Shown here in pieces: positions 8,461 to 16,793 of a stretch of 64,000 nt of DNA. How positions within the stretch are numbered: position 1 is the first letter of the stretch; the number at the start of each line of letters is the position of its first letter. The position numbers and the translations under genes are program-made. The notes below the pieces were generated by a model. That model ran no database searches. It was not told where the DNA came from and saw only the letters and a program-made list of their open reading frames with translations. The DNA comes from Dactylosporangium fulvum (lineage in GTDB: Bacteria; Actinomycetota; Actinomycetes; Mycobacteriales; Micromonosporaceae), in NCBI RefSeq assembly GCF_025137375.1, contig NZ_CP073720.1, positions 6,906,501-6,970,500 on the forward strand, written 5' to 3'.

Positions 8461-8883
8461 TCACAGGGTCGGCGCAGTCCGCACGGTGTCGCGGCGCGGG
8501 CGACGGGAGGCGAACAGCCAGCGCCCGTCCACCCGGCGAACCGTGTCGTGGTAGACGACATGCGTGCGGAGGAACGGCTCCTCACGCTCGTAGTCGACCA
8601 GGAGCGCGTAGCAGGTTGCCTGCACCTCGCCCGGCGTGACCGACACGAAACGAAGGTTGGTGTTCCAGTGCCGGGTGCCGCGGTCGCGTCCCGGGTCGGC
8701 GGCGAACGTCGCGAGCGCCTCCCGGCCCCGGTACTCGCCACCGATGGAGCCGTAGGCCGGCGCGAACGTGCCGTCCTCCGTGAAACACGACACCCATTCC
8801 GGCACATCCAGCGAGTCGATGGCGTAGCAGTAGCGGGTGTAGAGGTCTTCGATCGCGAGGCGATCCTCAATCGGCAGTTCCAA
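8461..8883 (-). CDS. SnoaL-like / NTF2-fold dehydratase-type protein
   Basis: About 140 aa. The segment IEDLYTRYCYAIDSLDVPEW, then CFTEDGTFAP, is the classical opening of the SnoaL_4 / ring-hydroxylating-beta-like NTF2 family, and the C-terminal VDGRWLFASRRPRRDTV closes the cone fold. TTG 8883 is chosen for the excellent GGGAGGGGAG upstream; a GTG at 8916 would overlap the stop of the acyl-CoA synthetase gene (GTGA) and is the alternative. It is the last gene of the unit that runs down from the ABC importer. Family members include dehydratases and isomerases acting on ring compounds; the substrate here is unknown. Confidence 0.7.
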   Translation of the reverse strand: MELPIEDRLAIEDLYTRYCYAIDSLDVPEWVSCFTEDGTFAPAYGSIGGEYRGREALATFAADPGRDRGTRHWNTNLRFVSVTPGEVQATCYALLVDYEREEPFLRTHVVYHDTVRRVDGRWLFASRRPRRDTVRTAPTL

Positions 8884-8912
8884 CGCTTCTCCCCTCCCAG
8901 GGACTCGAGGCC

Positions 8913-11081
8913 TCACGGCCGGGCCAGGACGATCACGGCGTCGAGCGCGACGGTCTCGCCGCCGCGGTCCACGCGGAGCGCGCGCAGCGGATTGATCTCC
9001 AGCTCCGACACCTGCGGGTTGGCCACGTAGGCCGTCGCCACGCTGCGCACCGCCTCGAAGACCGCGTCGAGGTCGACGGACGCCTCACCGCGCACCCCCG
9101 TCAGGCGCTTCCAGACACGCAATTTGCCGGCCGCCGTGTCGAAGGACTTGCGGTCGAAGGGGATGCTGAGATGCATCACGTCCCGCTCGATCTCCGTGTA
9201 GATGCCGCCGGTGCCGAACGTCAGCACCGGCCCGAAGATCGGGTCGTCGTGCACGCCGACCAACACGTCGACACCGTCCTCGATCATCTCCTGCACGGTG
9301 ACCCCCGACGGAACCACACCCAGGCGGGCGATGCCGGCTGGGCCACACATCGACTCGTAGGCGTCGACCGCCTCCGCGCGGCTCCTGACATTGAGCCGCA
9401 CACCGCCGACCTCGGTCTTGTGCAGCAGTCCGTCCGCGACCACCTTGACCGCGACCGGGCGGTCCACGGCCGCGACGGCATCGACCGCGGCCTGTGCGGA
9501 ATCCGCGAACACTTCGCGCGGAAAGCGAATGCCCGCCGGTTCGAGCAGCGCACGCGACGACCCGTAGTCCAGCGCTCGTACCGGCGACGAGTCGGTGTCC
9601 GGCTTGTGCTCCGGACGCGGCGCCCGGCCCGTGGCCGCCTTCCCGCCGCCCGCCCAGCGGGAGATGCGTCCGAGCGCCTTGACGGCCGCCGACACGCTCG
9701 CGAACGGCACCATGCCGGCCTCGACCATGACCCGGAAGCCGCCGCCGTGACGCGGCGACATCCAGACCGGCACCAGCAGCGTATCGGACCTGGAGACGAT
9801 CTCGATCGCCTCGCTGACCACGGAAATCGTGCTGTCCGCATAGTCCGCCGGCATCGCGAAGAGGATGGAGCCGACCGCCGGGTCGGCGGCGATCTCACCG
9901 AGAATCCTCCGGTTGAGCTCGGAGTCGGTGAACACGCGGGTGGTCAGGTCGACCGGATTGTCCACGAAGCCGAAGCTGGGCGCGTGCGCGTCCAACACCG
10001 CCTTCGTCTGTGGGCTGAACTCCGCCAGGCGCAACCCCTGCGCACCGACGAGGTCCGCCGCGTGCGACGAGGTACCCCCGGAGAAGGAGTAGACACAGAT
10101 GTCCCCGACGCGCGACGGGTCGCTGATCCGGGAGAGCAGCGCGGCAGTCTCGGCAAGTTCGTTGACGTCGTTGACCCGGATGACCCCGAACTGCTCGAAG
10201 ACCGCGTCCGCGACCTCGTCGTCGCCGGCGATCGATGCAGTGTGCGAAGCGGCGGACATCTGCCCGTACTCGGAACGGCCGATCTTCATCAGCACGATCG
10301 GCTTGCCTGCGGCTCGCGCCTTCTTGGCGACGTCGATGAACTTGGCGCCGTCGCTGAAACCCTCGACGACCGCGGCGATCACGGTGATGCGGTCGTCGAG
10401 GAGCATCTGGTGGATGAAGTCGGCGATGTCGAGGTCGACGGCGTTGCCCGGTGAGGCCCACATGCCGATACCGAGCCCGAGGTCCATCCACTGCATGATC
10501 GCCCGGCCGATGCCGCCACCCTGCGTGACCAGGCCGACCGGCCCGCTGACCACGTCCTCGTGCGCCACCGGCGACATGCTGAGCAGGACCTTGTCCGCGA
10601 TGTTGGCCAGGCCTGGAGAGTTGGGGCCGTAGAGCGTCATGCCCGCCGCCCGCGCGGTTCGCAGGATCGCCTCCTGCATGGCCACCCCCTCCACCCCGAC
10701 CTCGGAGAAGCCGGAACTGAGGACGATGACGTGCCTGACGCCGGCCGCCACGCAGTCGGTCACGGCGTCGAGCACGTGTTCGGCCGCGACCAGGATGATG
10801 ACGACATCCATGGGCGGGCCGGGAATCGACGACACGGTGGGGTAGGAGGCATCCCCGCACACCTGCGGCGAGCCCGGGTTCACCGGGAACACCGACTCGA
10901 TGTCCGAGTGCTTGCGAACGTTGACGTAGGTCGAGTTGCCCATACTCCCCGGACGGTTCGACGCTCCGACCACCGCCACCCGCCTGGGGCGGACCAGGGT
11001 CTCGATGTCCGCGTAGTGGAACGTCGCGTCGGCCACCGTCGGCCGAGGCCGGGCACGGTGATCTGTCAGCTCAGATTTCAA
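8913..11081 (-). CDS. ADP-forming acyl-CoA synthetase (acetate--CoA ligase family)
   Basis: About 722 aa with both halves of the NDP-forming acyl-CoA synthetase superfamily fused in one chain. The N-terminal CoA-binding domain begins RVAVVGASNRPGSMGNS. The succinyl-CoA-ligase-like middle domains carry the probable phospho-His near residue 280 (SAASHTASIAGDD). The C-terminal ATP-grasp domain has PVAVKVVADGLLHKTEVGGV, VTVQEMIEDGVDVLVG and the closing ELEINPLRAL. It makes acyl-CoA from a free acid with ATP and CoA, giving ADP and phosphate. The TTG at 11081 is preceded at good distance by GAGGTGG; a GTG at 11093 is the alternative. It overlaps the permease gene end, so uptake and CoA activation of one acid are probably coupled. 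Confidence 0.83.
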   Translation of the reverse strand: MKSELTDHRARPRPTVADATFHYADIETLVRPRRVAVVGASNRPGSMGNSTYVNVRKHSDIESVFPVNPGSPQVCGDASYPTVSSIPGPPMDVVIILVAAEHVLDAVTDCVAAGVRHVIVLSSGFSEVGVEGVAMQEAILRTARAAGMTLYGPNSPGLANIADKVLLSMSPVAHEDVVSGPVGLVTQGGGIGRAIMQWMDLGLGIGMWASPGNAVDLDIADFIHQMLLDDRITVIAAVVEGFSDGAKFIDVAKKARAAGKPIVLMKIGRSEYGQMSAASHTASIAGDDEVADAVFEQFGVIRVNDVNELAETAALLSRISDPSRVGDICVYSFSGGTSSHAADLVGAQGLRLAEFSPQTKAVLDAHAPSFGFVDNPVDLTTRVFTDSELNRRILGEIAADPAVGSILFAMPADYADSTISVVSEAIEIVSRSDTLLVPVWMSPRHGGGFRVMVEAGMVPFASVSAAVKALGRISRWAGGGKAATGRAPRPEHKPDTDSSPVRALDYGSSRALLEPAGIRFPREVFADSAQAAVDAVAAVDRPVAVKVVADGLLHKTEVGGVRLNVRSRAEAVDAYESMCGPAGIARLGVVPSGVTVQEMIEDGVDVLVGVHDDPIFGPVLTFGTGGIYTEIERDVMHLSIPFDRKSFDTAAGKLRVWKRLTGVRGEASVDLDAVFEAVRSVATAYVANPQVSELEINPLRALRVDRGGETVALDAVIVLARP

Positions 11082-12771
11082 GATTGCGCCCACCTCGGGT
11101 CGACAGGATCACCACGGCGCAGATCGCCGAGATGGCAACCATGATGACCGCCAGCGCGGCCACGTCCGGGTAGATGCCGTAGTTGAAGGCGTCGAACAGC
11201 TTCGTCGACAGGACCTGCAGGAATGACGTACGCAGAATCATCGATGCGGCGAACTCATGGCTCATCAGCACCAGCATCAGCATGCCGGCCGAGGTCATCG
11301 AATTGCGCAGCAGCGGAAGCTTGATGCGCAGGAACGTCGACACCGCGCCGGCGCCCGCCACCCGCGCCGCATGGTCGTAGCTGTCCGGGAGCCGGGTAAG
11401 TCCGCTGACGATCATACGGGTACCGAAGATCATGTATAGGTAGATGTAGGCGATGACGAACACCGTCTGGGAGCCGTAGAGGTCGAGGAACCCCAGGCCG
11501 TAGGAGATCAGGATGCCCAGGCCGATCACGATCCCCGGCATCGCGATCGGCAGGTTGATGGTGAATTCCAGCAACCGCGCGACGAAGGACCGCGATCTGG
11601 TGATGTACAACGCGACCGCGGTGGAGAGGACGATGCCCCCGATGACGCTCAGGAGCACGATCTCCAGTGTGGTCGTGATCGAGTCGACGTACTGCGGAGT
11701 CGCCAGCACCTCCTGGTACGAACGAAGCGACATGTTCGAGAAGTCGACGGAGCCCGTCCAGTACGGCGAGAGTGACACGAGGATCAGCGACGCGGTCGGC
11801 GGAACGATGGCCAGCACGACGTAGACGATCGGTGGAACGATCAGCCATCGACGCGGGGTGCGGGCACGCATCGCGCCCCGGGACACGCTGGTGTACCGGC
11901 GCAGATTTCCCAGCGAACGCCGCTGGACGGCCACGATGATCATGGCGACGGCGAGCAGCGGGACCGACAGCAGGGTGGCCGCGTCGTAGTTCGGCGGACT
12001 GGCCGACGTCAGCCGGTACATCTCCGTCGTGATGACGTCCACCCGGGCCGTCGCGCCGAGGAGCAGCGGGGCGGTGAACTGACCGAGCCCCAGCAACAAC
12101 GCGATGCCGATGGAGTAGTACAGCGCCGGCCGGATGCTCGGCAGCACGACGCGGATCTGGGTCATGAACCAGCTGGAGCCGAACACCCGCGCGGACAGTT
12201 CCAGGGTCGCGTCGGACTCACGAAGCGCGGTGCTCACGAACAGGAAAACGTAGGAGACCAGGTACAACGCGGTGATGAAGACGATCCACGGCAACGAGTA
12301 CACGTTGAACGGACCGCTGTCGCTCTCGATGCCCAGCAGCGTGCGCAGCAGCACGTTGCCGTATCCCACCGCCGACGACGCCACGAAGACCCAGCCCGAC
12401 ACCGCCGCGATGGGCGGCATGAACAGCGGCAGGGTGCACAACAGCTGCGCGGTGTTGTACCAGCGCCGGGGCAGGTTCGCCACGCACATCGCCAGAAGCA
12501 CGCCGAGTATGACCGCGACGATGACGCAGCCGAGCGCCAACCACACGGTGTTGAGCAGGGATGGCCACAGGTCGGGGATCGCGGTGATCGCATCCCAGGA
12601 TGCCCGGACGTCCCCCGACGCCCGGACCAGGAGCATGACGAGCGGGTACACGAGCCCGGCGATCATGACGATCCCCAGCAGGTGGACCAGCGATTTGGGC
12701 TTGACCCGGCGCCACAACGGCCGTGGCGCCCGTGAGGTGTCCAGACGCGCGGCGGGTGCGTCAGTGGTCAT
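11071..12771 (-). CDS. ABC transporter permease, FbpB-type with two permease domains
   Basis: A 566-aa membrane protein with two consecutive binding-protein-dependent permease domains, about a dozen hydrophobic segments in all. This is the arrangement of Fe(III) (FbpB), thiamine and 2-aminoethylphosphonate permeases. EAA-type loops are visible in each half (for example ELSARVFGSSW and DHAARVAGAGAVSTF). ATG 12771 opens the cytoplasmic MTTDAPAARLDTS tail. It sits 91 bp downstream of the binding-protein gene, across a hairpin, and overlaps the acyl-CoA synthetase. Together with the solute-binding protein and ATPase it forms a complete importer. Because it is embedded in an acid-degradation operon, an organic anion is a more likely cargo than iron; this is inference. 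Confidence 0.85.
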   Translation of the reverse strand: MTTDAPAARLDTSRAPRPLWRRVKPKSLVHLLGIVMIAGLVYPLVMLLVRASGDVRASWDAITAIPDLWPSLLNTVWLALGCVIVAVILGVLLAMCVANLPRRWYNTAQLLCTLPLFMPPIAAVSGWVFVASSAVGYGNVLLRTLLGIESDSGPFNVYSLPWIVFITALYLVSYVFLFVSTALRESDATLELSARVFGSSWFMTQIRVVLPSIRPALYYSIGIALLLGLGQFTAPLLLGATARVDVITTEMYRLTSASPPNYDAATLLSVPLLAVAMIIVAVQRRSLGNLRRYTSVSRGAMRARTPRRWLIVPPIVYVVLAIVPPTASLILVSLSPYWTGSVDFSNMSLRSYQEVLATPQYVDSITTTLEIVLLSVIGGIVLSTAVALYITRSRSFVARLLEFTINLPIAMPGIVIGLGILISYGLGFLDLYGSQTVFVIAYIYLYMIFGTRMIVSGLTRLPDSYDHAARVAGAGAVSTFLRIKLPLLRNSMTSAGMLMLVLMSHEFAASMILRTSFLQVLSTKLFDAFNYGIYPDVAALAVIMVAISAICAVVILSTRGGRNLEI

Positions 12772-12796
12772 GGATACCGTCCTAATCGGGGTGTGA

Positions 12797-12827
12797 GGTT
12801 CTCCCGGAAACACCTCCCGGAAGAACC
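12797..12827 (-). terminator. Hairpin between the binding-protein and permease genes
   Basis: GGTTCTCCCGG (12797-12807) pairs with CCGGAAGAACC (12817-12827), 10 of 11 positions, with a nine-base loop. No U-run follows in the direction of transcription. It lies just 3' of the solute-binding protein gene, where partial terminators or mRNA-stabilising stems often set a higher dose of binding protein than of permease. Confidence 0.5.
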
Positions 12828-12862
12828 CCAGGGCGGAGGCTTCCGATAGGGGGCGACTGTCC

Positions 12863-13927
12863 TCAGCCGAAAAGGCCCTTCCACCAAGCGTCGATGGACT
12901 GCAGCTTGTCGGTCGGGTACTTGTCCCAGTCGATCAGCGTCATCTTGCCGTCCGGCACCCGCAGGGCGCCCTCCACGTCCGGCAGGACACTCACCCCACT
13001 GTTGTTCGTGTTGAGGATGCCCTGGCCCTCCGGGCTCTGGACGAAGTCCAGGAACACGAGTGCGGCGTTCGGGTGAGCACTGCGCGCGAAGGCCGTCGCA
13101 TACAACACGTAGGCCATGGTGCCCTCGTCGGGAATCGCGAAGTCGATCGGCGCACCCTGCGCCCTCAGCAGTTCGACGGAGGCGGCGTTGCCGGTCGGGC
13201 CCGCCAGCAGCTGGCCACTGGCGACGTTCTGGGCAACGACCGCCGAGGCGGACTGGATCTGCGGATTCTGACCGGCGATCTGTTTGACGTAGTCCTCGCC
13301 CAGCTGCGTGCGCCAGTTGTCATAGAAGGCCTTCAACGCTGCGGGGTCAGCGTTGTTCAGGCCGATCTTTCCCTTGAACTCCGGCTTCAGCAGGTCGGCA
13401 TAGGTGGGCGCGGACTTGAGCTTGTTCGTGTTGTACATCATCACGAACGGGTTGATGGTAGCGGCAACCATCCCGTCGGCGGTGTACTTCGCGTCCCAGC
13501 CGGCGTTGTTGGGGCCCTGCGGCTTTTCGAAATGGCCCTTCTGGGCGAGGCCCTGCAGCCAGGCGTAGTTGGAGTTGCCCAGGATCGTGTCGACGCTCGG
13601 TGGACGGTTCGCGCCGAGTTGCTGGTCCAGCGTGGTCTGCTGCGTCGTCGAGTCCATCTTGAGCGAGTTGACCTTGATCTTCCGGTACTTCGACTCGAAG
13701 GCGCTAGTGATCTTGTTGATGAGCTTCTGGTCGCTGGACGACCATACGGTGACCGAACCTTCCTTCTCGGCCGCCGCCACGATGCCGTCCCAACCGTTAG
13801 CGGCAACGCCGGGCTGCGATGCCGACCCGCCTGAGGAACACCCCGCGACTGTGGCGAGGACCGCGACGGTGGCCGCCGCGATTGCCGTCCGCGGCCGGAG
13901 CACATCGCGAAAGTATGAGAATCTCAT
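12863..13927 (-). CDS. ABC transporter solute-binding lipoprotein (Fe(III)/organic anion type)
   Basis: A 354-aa secreted binding protein. The N-terminus has a positively charged start, a hydrophobic stretch and a lipobox ending in Cys30 (ATVAGC), so it should be a membrane-anchored lipoprotein. The mature part (EKEGSVTVWSSSDQKLINKI, VDTILGNSNYAWLQG, FVMMYNTNKL, AYVLYATAFARSAHPNAALV) matches the class of binding proteins that includes FbpA and 2-aminoethylphosphonate/thiamine binders. ATG 13927 has GAAGGGA upstream. Ligand-contact residues cannot be assigned with confidence. It is flanked on both sides by strong hairpins in the transcript. Confidence 0.85.
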   Translation of the reverse strand: MRFSYFRDVLRPRTAIAAATVAVLATVAGCSSGGSASQPGVAANGWDGIVAAAEKEGSVTVWSSSDQKLINKITSAFESKYRKIKVNSLKMDSTTQQTTLDQQLGANRPPSVDTILGNSNYAWLQGLAQKGHFEKPQGPNNAGWDAKYTADGMVAATINPFVMMYNTNKLKSAPTYADLLKPEFKGKIGLNNADPAALKAFYDNWRTQLGEDYVKQIAGQNPQIQSASAVVAQNVASGQLLAGPTGNAASVELLRAQGAPIDFAIPDEGTMAYVLYATAFARSAHPNAALVFLDFVQSPEGQGILNTNNSGVSVLPDVEGALRVPDGKMTLIDWDKYPTDKLQSIDAWWKGLFG

Positions 13928-13997
13928 GATTGATGCGTCCCTTCGGGCAGTCGGGCAGGCGACGAGTCGCCCCCGACTCCTACCTGTCTGTTCGCGT

Positions 13998-14024
13998 GGT
14001 GGTGGACGACCGTCATCCACCACC
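13998..14024 (-). terminator. Hairpin between the ATPase and binding-protein genes
   Basis: A perfect nine-base inverted repeat, GGTGGTGGA (13998-14006) and TCCACCACC (14016-14024), with a nine-base loop. It lies in the 107-bp gap between the ABC ATPase stop and the solute-binding protein start. It could be a partial terminator after the ATPase gene or a 5' stabilising stem for the binding-protein message. Confidence 0.45.
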
Positions 14025-14034
14025 TCCAGTTGCG

Positions 14035-15183
14035 CTAGGACTGAACGTCGAGCGGGACCGGACGGTGCTCGCGATCGCTTGCGTGGGTCGGCCTCCCGGC
14101 ATAAACAAGGGCATCGGCCGGATCGACGACCAGTCGCACCCGATCCCCCTCGTGGACGTCGACGAGATCCGCCGCACGCCTGATCCGCAGGCGGTCATCA
14201 TTCGCCGGGCCGAGCGCGACCACGATCTCCATAGCGGCGCCACCGAATCGCTTCGACACGACGACACCGGCGCCTGACGGATCGCGTTGCAGGCCGATGC
14301 GGTCCGGATAGGCCGCAACGACCGCGGTGTCGCCCACGCCCAGACCCTTCGGGTCCGAGGTGGACTCGATGATGCCGTATTCGCTGTCGACCACGAGGCG
14401 CTTGCCCTCCCTGCCGACGATCTCTCCGGCCCAGGAGTTGGCACCGAGGAACGACGCGACGTACTCCGTCGCGGGCGCGTGGTAGACATTCAGCGGCGGA
14501 CCCGTCTGCTCGACCCGGCCGTCGCGGAGCACGAAGAGCTTGCTCGCCAGGCCGTAGGCCTCGGCCTGATCGTGCGTGACGTAGACCGCGGTGAACGCGA
14601 TTTCGCTGTGCAGCAGGGCGAGCTCGTCGCGAAGCTGGATACGCAGCTCGGCGTCCAGGTTGCTGAGGGGCTCGTCGAACAGGACGACGGCGGGCTTGCC
14701 CACGAGCGTTCTCGCCAGCGCGATGCGCTGCTGCTGACCGCCGCTCAGCTCGTGCGGGTATCGCTTGGCATACTGCTGGCACCGCACCAGCTCGAGCATC
14801 TCCCCCACCCGCGAGGCGATCTGCTCCCGCTTGACATGCCGGCGGCGCAACGGAAACGCCACATTGTCAAAGACCGTCATGTGCGGCCACAGAGCGTAGG
14901 ACTGGAAGACCATACCGAGCCCACGCTTCTCGGGCTTGAGGTTGATGTCTCTGCTCTTGTCGAAGAACACCTGGTCGCCGACCGTGATCGTGCCTGCGGT
15001 AGGTGAAATGAGGCCCGCGATGGTGTTCAACACGGTGCTCTTGCCGCAGCCGCTGGGTCCGAGTAGGACACCGAACTCGCCGGAGCCGATCTCGATGTCC
15101 ACTCCGTTGACGGCAACGACAGCGTCCTGCTTGCGGCCACCATAGGCGACCTCAAGCTGGTGAATACGAACCGGCAGGCTCAT
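14035..15183 (-). CDS. ABC transporter ATP-binding protein (Fbp/Pot type)
   Basis: A 382-aa ATPase. Walker A is GPSGCGKST at residues 42-50, the Q-loop region is MVFQSYALWP, the signature is LSGGQ at 146-150, Walker B is VVLFDE at 166-171 and the H-loop is YVTHDQAEA. The C-terminal third is a TOBE-like regulatory domain. ATG 15183 has GAAGGAG upstream. It is the first gene of the transcript ATPase, binding protein, permease, acyl-CoA synthetase, SnoaL-like protein. A possible copy of the regulon operator lies 40-65 bp upstream. Confidence 0.88.
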   Translation of the reverse strand: MSLPVRIHQLEVAYGGRKQDAVVAVNGVDIEIGSGEFGVLLGPSGCGKSTVLNTIAGLISPTAGTITVGDQVFFDKSRDINLKPEKRGLGMVFQSYALWPHMTVFDNVAFPLRRRHVKREQIASRVGEMLELVRCQQYAKRYPHELSGGQQQRIALARTLVGKPAVVLFDEPLSNLDAELRIQLRDELALLHSEIAFTAVYVTHDQAEAYGLASKLFVLRDGRVEQTGPPLNVYHAPATEYVASFLGANSWAGEIVGREGKRLVVDSEYGIIESTSDPKGLGVGDTAVVAAYPDRIGLQRDPSGAGVVVSKRFGGAAMEIVVALGPANDDRLRIRRAADLVDVHEGDRVRLVVDPADALVYAGRPTHASDREHRPVPLDVQS

Positions 15184-15221
15184 CGAGACTCCTTCGTCTT
15201 CTCATCCGGACCGTTCACGCG

Positions 15222-15247
15222 GCCTACCAACCAACAGAGTTAGTAAT
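15222..15247. promoter_or_regulatory. Possible operator upstream of the ABC importer operon (site F)
   Basis: The plus strand reads CCTACCAACCAACAGAGTTA followed by GTAA. It shares TACCAA and TAGTAA half-sites with site D read in the same direction, but the space between them is about three bases longer. Its position just upstream of the importer operon start is right for a regulatory site. Sequence support is modest. Confidence 0.3.
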
Positions 15248-15661
15248 CGCCACCATAGGTTGTGCCCGACGGAACGGTCAACGGTTGTCCTTGCTCCGCT
15301 CGGCCCCGATCTGCCGACCAGCGGCGGCGCGGCGCAACGAGAGGGTATGGGGAATACCCTCTGAACTGGAAGGATGGGAGTTGTTCAGGCTTCCGCCACC
15401 AGGTCGAGACGGCGTCGCGCAGGTGCGACTGCTGGATACCCGCCGCGTGGCGGACGTGGTGTGAGGCGAGGCGAATATGGTGTCGTGTGGCGGGCCGGTT
15501 CGGGCGATGGGCCTGGCCGGGCAGGCCGATCCGGCCGGGTTGGTCACGCCCCGGGCGCCGAAGCCGTCGCGATCGCGGCGGGCACGTGCGGGACCCGCCG
15601 GCCGCATTGGCTCCACACACGCCACTGCTGCCCAGCGCGTCGATTCGGGCGTGCATCCACA

Positions 15662-15780
15662 GTGGACACCGAGCTGACCCACCACGGCCACGCCGTCGTC
15701 GAACAGGTCCTTGCCAATCTCACCGACGGGCGTCTCGCGCACCTGCCGTCGGGCCGGTTCGCCGCCAACGCCGACCGGGG
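15662..15780 (+). pseudogene. Remnant of an IS1380-family transposase
   Basis: A short frame reads VDTELTHHGHAVVEQVLANL, then TDGRLAHLPSGRFAANA. This closely resembles the conserved C-terminal signature of IS1380-type transposases (HGHAVVEQVxADL..GPLAHLPSGRFAANAAW). After the last Ala the frame diverges, and no transposase start, N-terminal part or inverted ends are visible. It is therefore a degraded fragment inside the 765-bp gap 15184-15947, which otherwise holds only the promoter and operator sites at its two ends. Confidence 0.6.
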
Positions 15781-15879
15781 CCCACAACCCTCTGTGCCGC
15801 CAGCCGTATGGCTAGCTTTTTTTACGCCACCTAGCAAACTGCCACCATTCGTCGGCACCAGCGCGGAGCGTCACCAGTC

Positions 15880-15908
15880 TTGACAACGGTGTACTCGAAG
15901 GGTACGAG
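15880..15908 (+). promoter_or_regulatory. Sigma-70-type promoter of the family I CoA-transferase operon
   Basis: TTGACA at 15880-15885 is followed after 17 bp by TACGAG (T) at 15903-15908. This is the best consensus promoter in the window. The predicted start of transcription (about 15915) lies inside the operator repeat that follows, giving a leader of roughly 33 nt before the ATG at 15948. Confidence 0.6.
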
Positions 15909-15933
15909 TAGTAACTACGATATGAGGTACTAC
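15908..15933. promoter_or_regulatory. Operator-like inverted repeat at the CoA-transferase promoter (site A)
   Basis: GTAGTA (15908-15913) and TACTAC (15928-15933) form a perfect inverted repeat with 14 bp between, and GTAGT-A-ACTAC (15908-15918) is a second, nested one. Aligned from TAGTAACTACGAT it matches the copy at 25.68 kb (TAGTACCTACGAT) at 12 of 13 positions. The location directly over the predicted transcription start suggests repression. Confidence 0.55.
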
Positions 15934-15947
15934 GGATGAGGGGGATC

Positions 15948-16793
15948 ATGGCTCAGGAGACGTCGCTCGCCGCCTTTGCCCGATCGGTCGACGACGTCAC
16001 CAGCGTCGCGCTGGGGGGAATGCTCCTGGAGAACCGGCCGAACACGCTGGTCCGAGCGCTGATCCGGTCCGGCCGCGGCGGTCTGTTCGTGACGTCGGCT
16101 CCCGCCGGCTCGTGGGACATCGACGTGTTGGTCGCCGCGGGACTCGCAAAAACCGTGCGTGTCCCCCATGTGTCCCTCGCCGTCGTCGGCACAGCGCCCG
16201 CCACGAAGGCGGCCAAGGAGGACGGCTCGGTCGCCTTTGATCGCGTTGACGAGGCGATCCTGCTGGGCGGATATCTGGCGGCGTCCGCGAAGGCGGACAT
16301 CCAGCTGCTGGACAACCTCGGGGTCAGCGATTTCGCCAGCGATAATCCATTGCTCATCAAGATGGGCGACCACCAGGGAGTCGGCCCGCTCCACGTCGAT
16401 CTGGCGCTGATTCACGCCCAGTACGGCGACACCAAGGGCAACCTCGTCCACGTCGGCAGTCGCTGGGCCGACCTGCTCATCGCCAGGGCGGCGAAGCGTG
16501 TCGTCGCCCAGGTCGACCAGATCGTCCCCACACAGGTCACCGCGAAACTGGGCGTCACCGTCCCCGGGTACCTCGTCGACGAGATAGTGGAGACACCTCT
16601 CGGGGCGCACCCCACAGGCAGTGTGGGCGCCTATGTGGCCGACCTCGCCCACCTCACCGAGTACCAGGCGGCCGTCAAGGCGGGGAACTTCTCCAGCTAT
16701 GCCGATCGTTTCATCGCGCCGGACCACGACGCCTACCTTGCCGAGCTGGGCATGGCACGACAGGCGGCGCTGAGCGCGGAGGCGCGGTCATGA
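15948..16793 (+). CDS. Family I CoA-transferase-like protein, alpha subunit
   Basis: A 281-aa protein of the glutaconate CoA-transferase/IpdA group. The glycine-rich CoA-binding opening appears as SVALGGMLLENRPNTLVRAL, with later LLDNLGVSDFASDNPLLIKM, VDLALIHAQYGDTKGN and a Tyr/Pro-rich C-terminus. ATG 15948 follows GAGGGGG. The gene overlaps the beta-subunit gene by ATGA, so a stoichiometric heteromer is expected. The family contains true CoA-transferases and the ring-opening hydrolase IpdAB of steroid degradation. The nature of the beta subunit (see there) makes the hydrolase reading possible. Confidence 0.78.
   Translation: MAQETSLAAFARSVDDVTSVALGGMLLENRPNTLVRALIRSGRGGLFVTSAPAGSWDIDVLVAAGLAKTVRVPHVSLAVVGTAPATKAAKEDGSVAFDRVDEAILLGGYLAASAKADIQLLDNLGVSDFASDNPLLIKMGDHQGVGPLHVDLALIHAQYGDTKGNLVHVGSRWADLLIARAAKRVVAQVDQIVPTQVTAKLGVTVPGYLVDEIVETPLGAHPTGSVGAYVADLAHLTEYQAAVKAGNFSSYADRFIAPDHDAYLAELGMARQAALSAEARS

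Noticed and set aside
15262..15834. A 190-codon plus frame in the gap before the CoA-transferase operon
   Set aside because: Composition is not protein-like; only the short IS1380 signature in another frame is meaningful.
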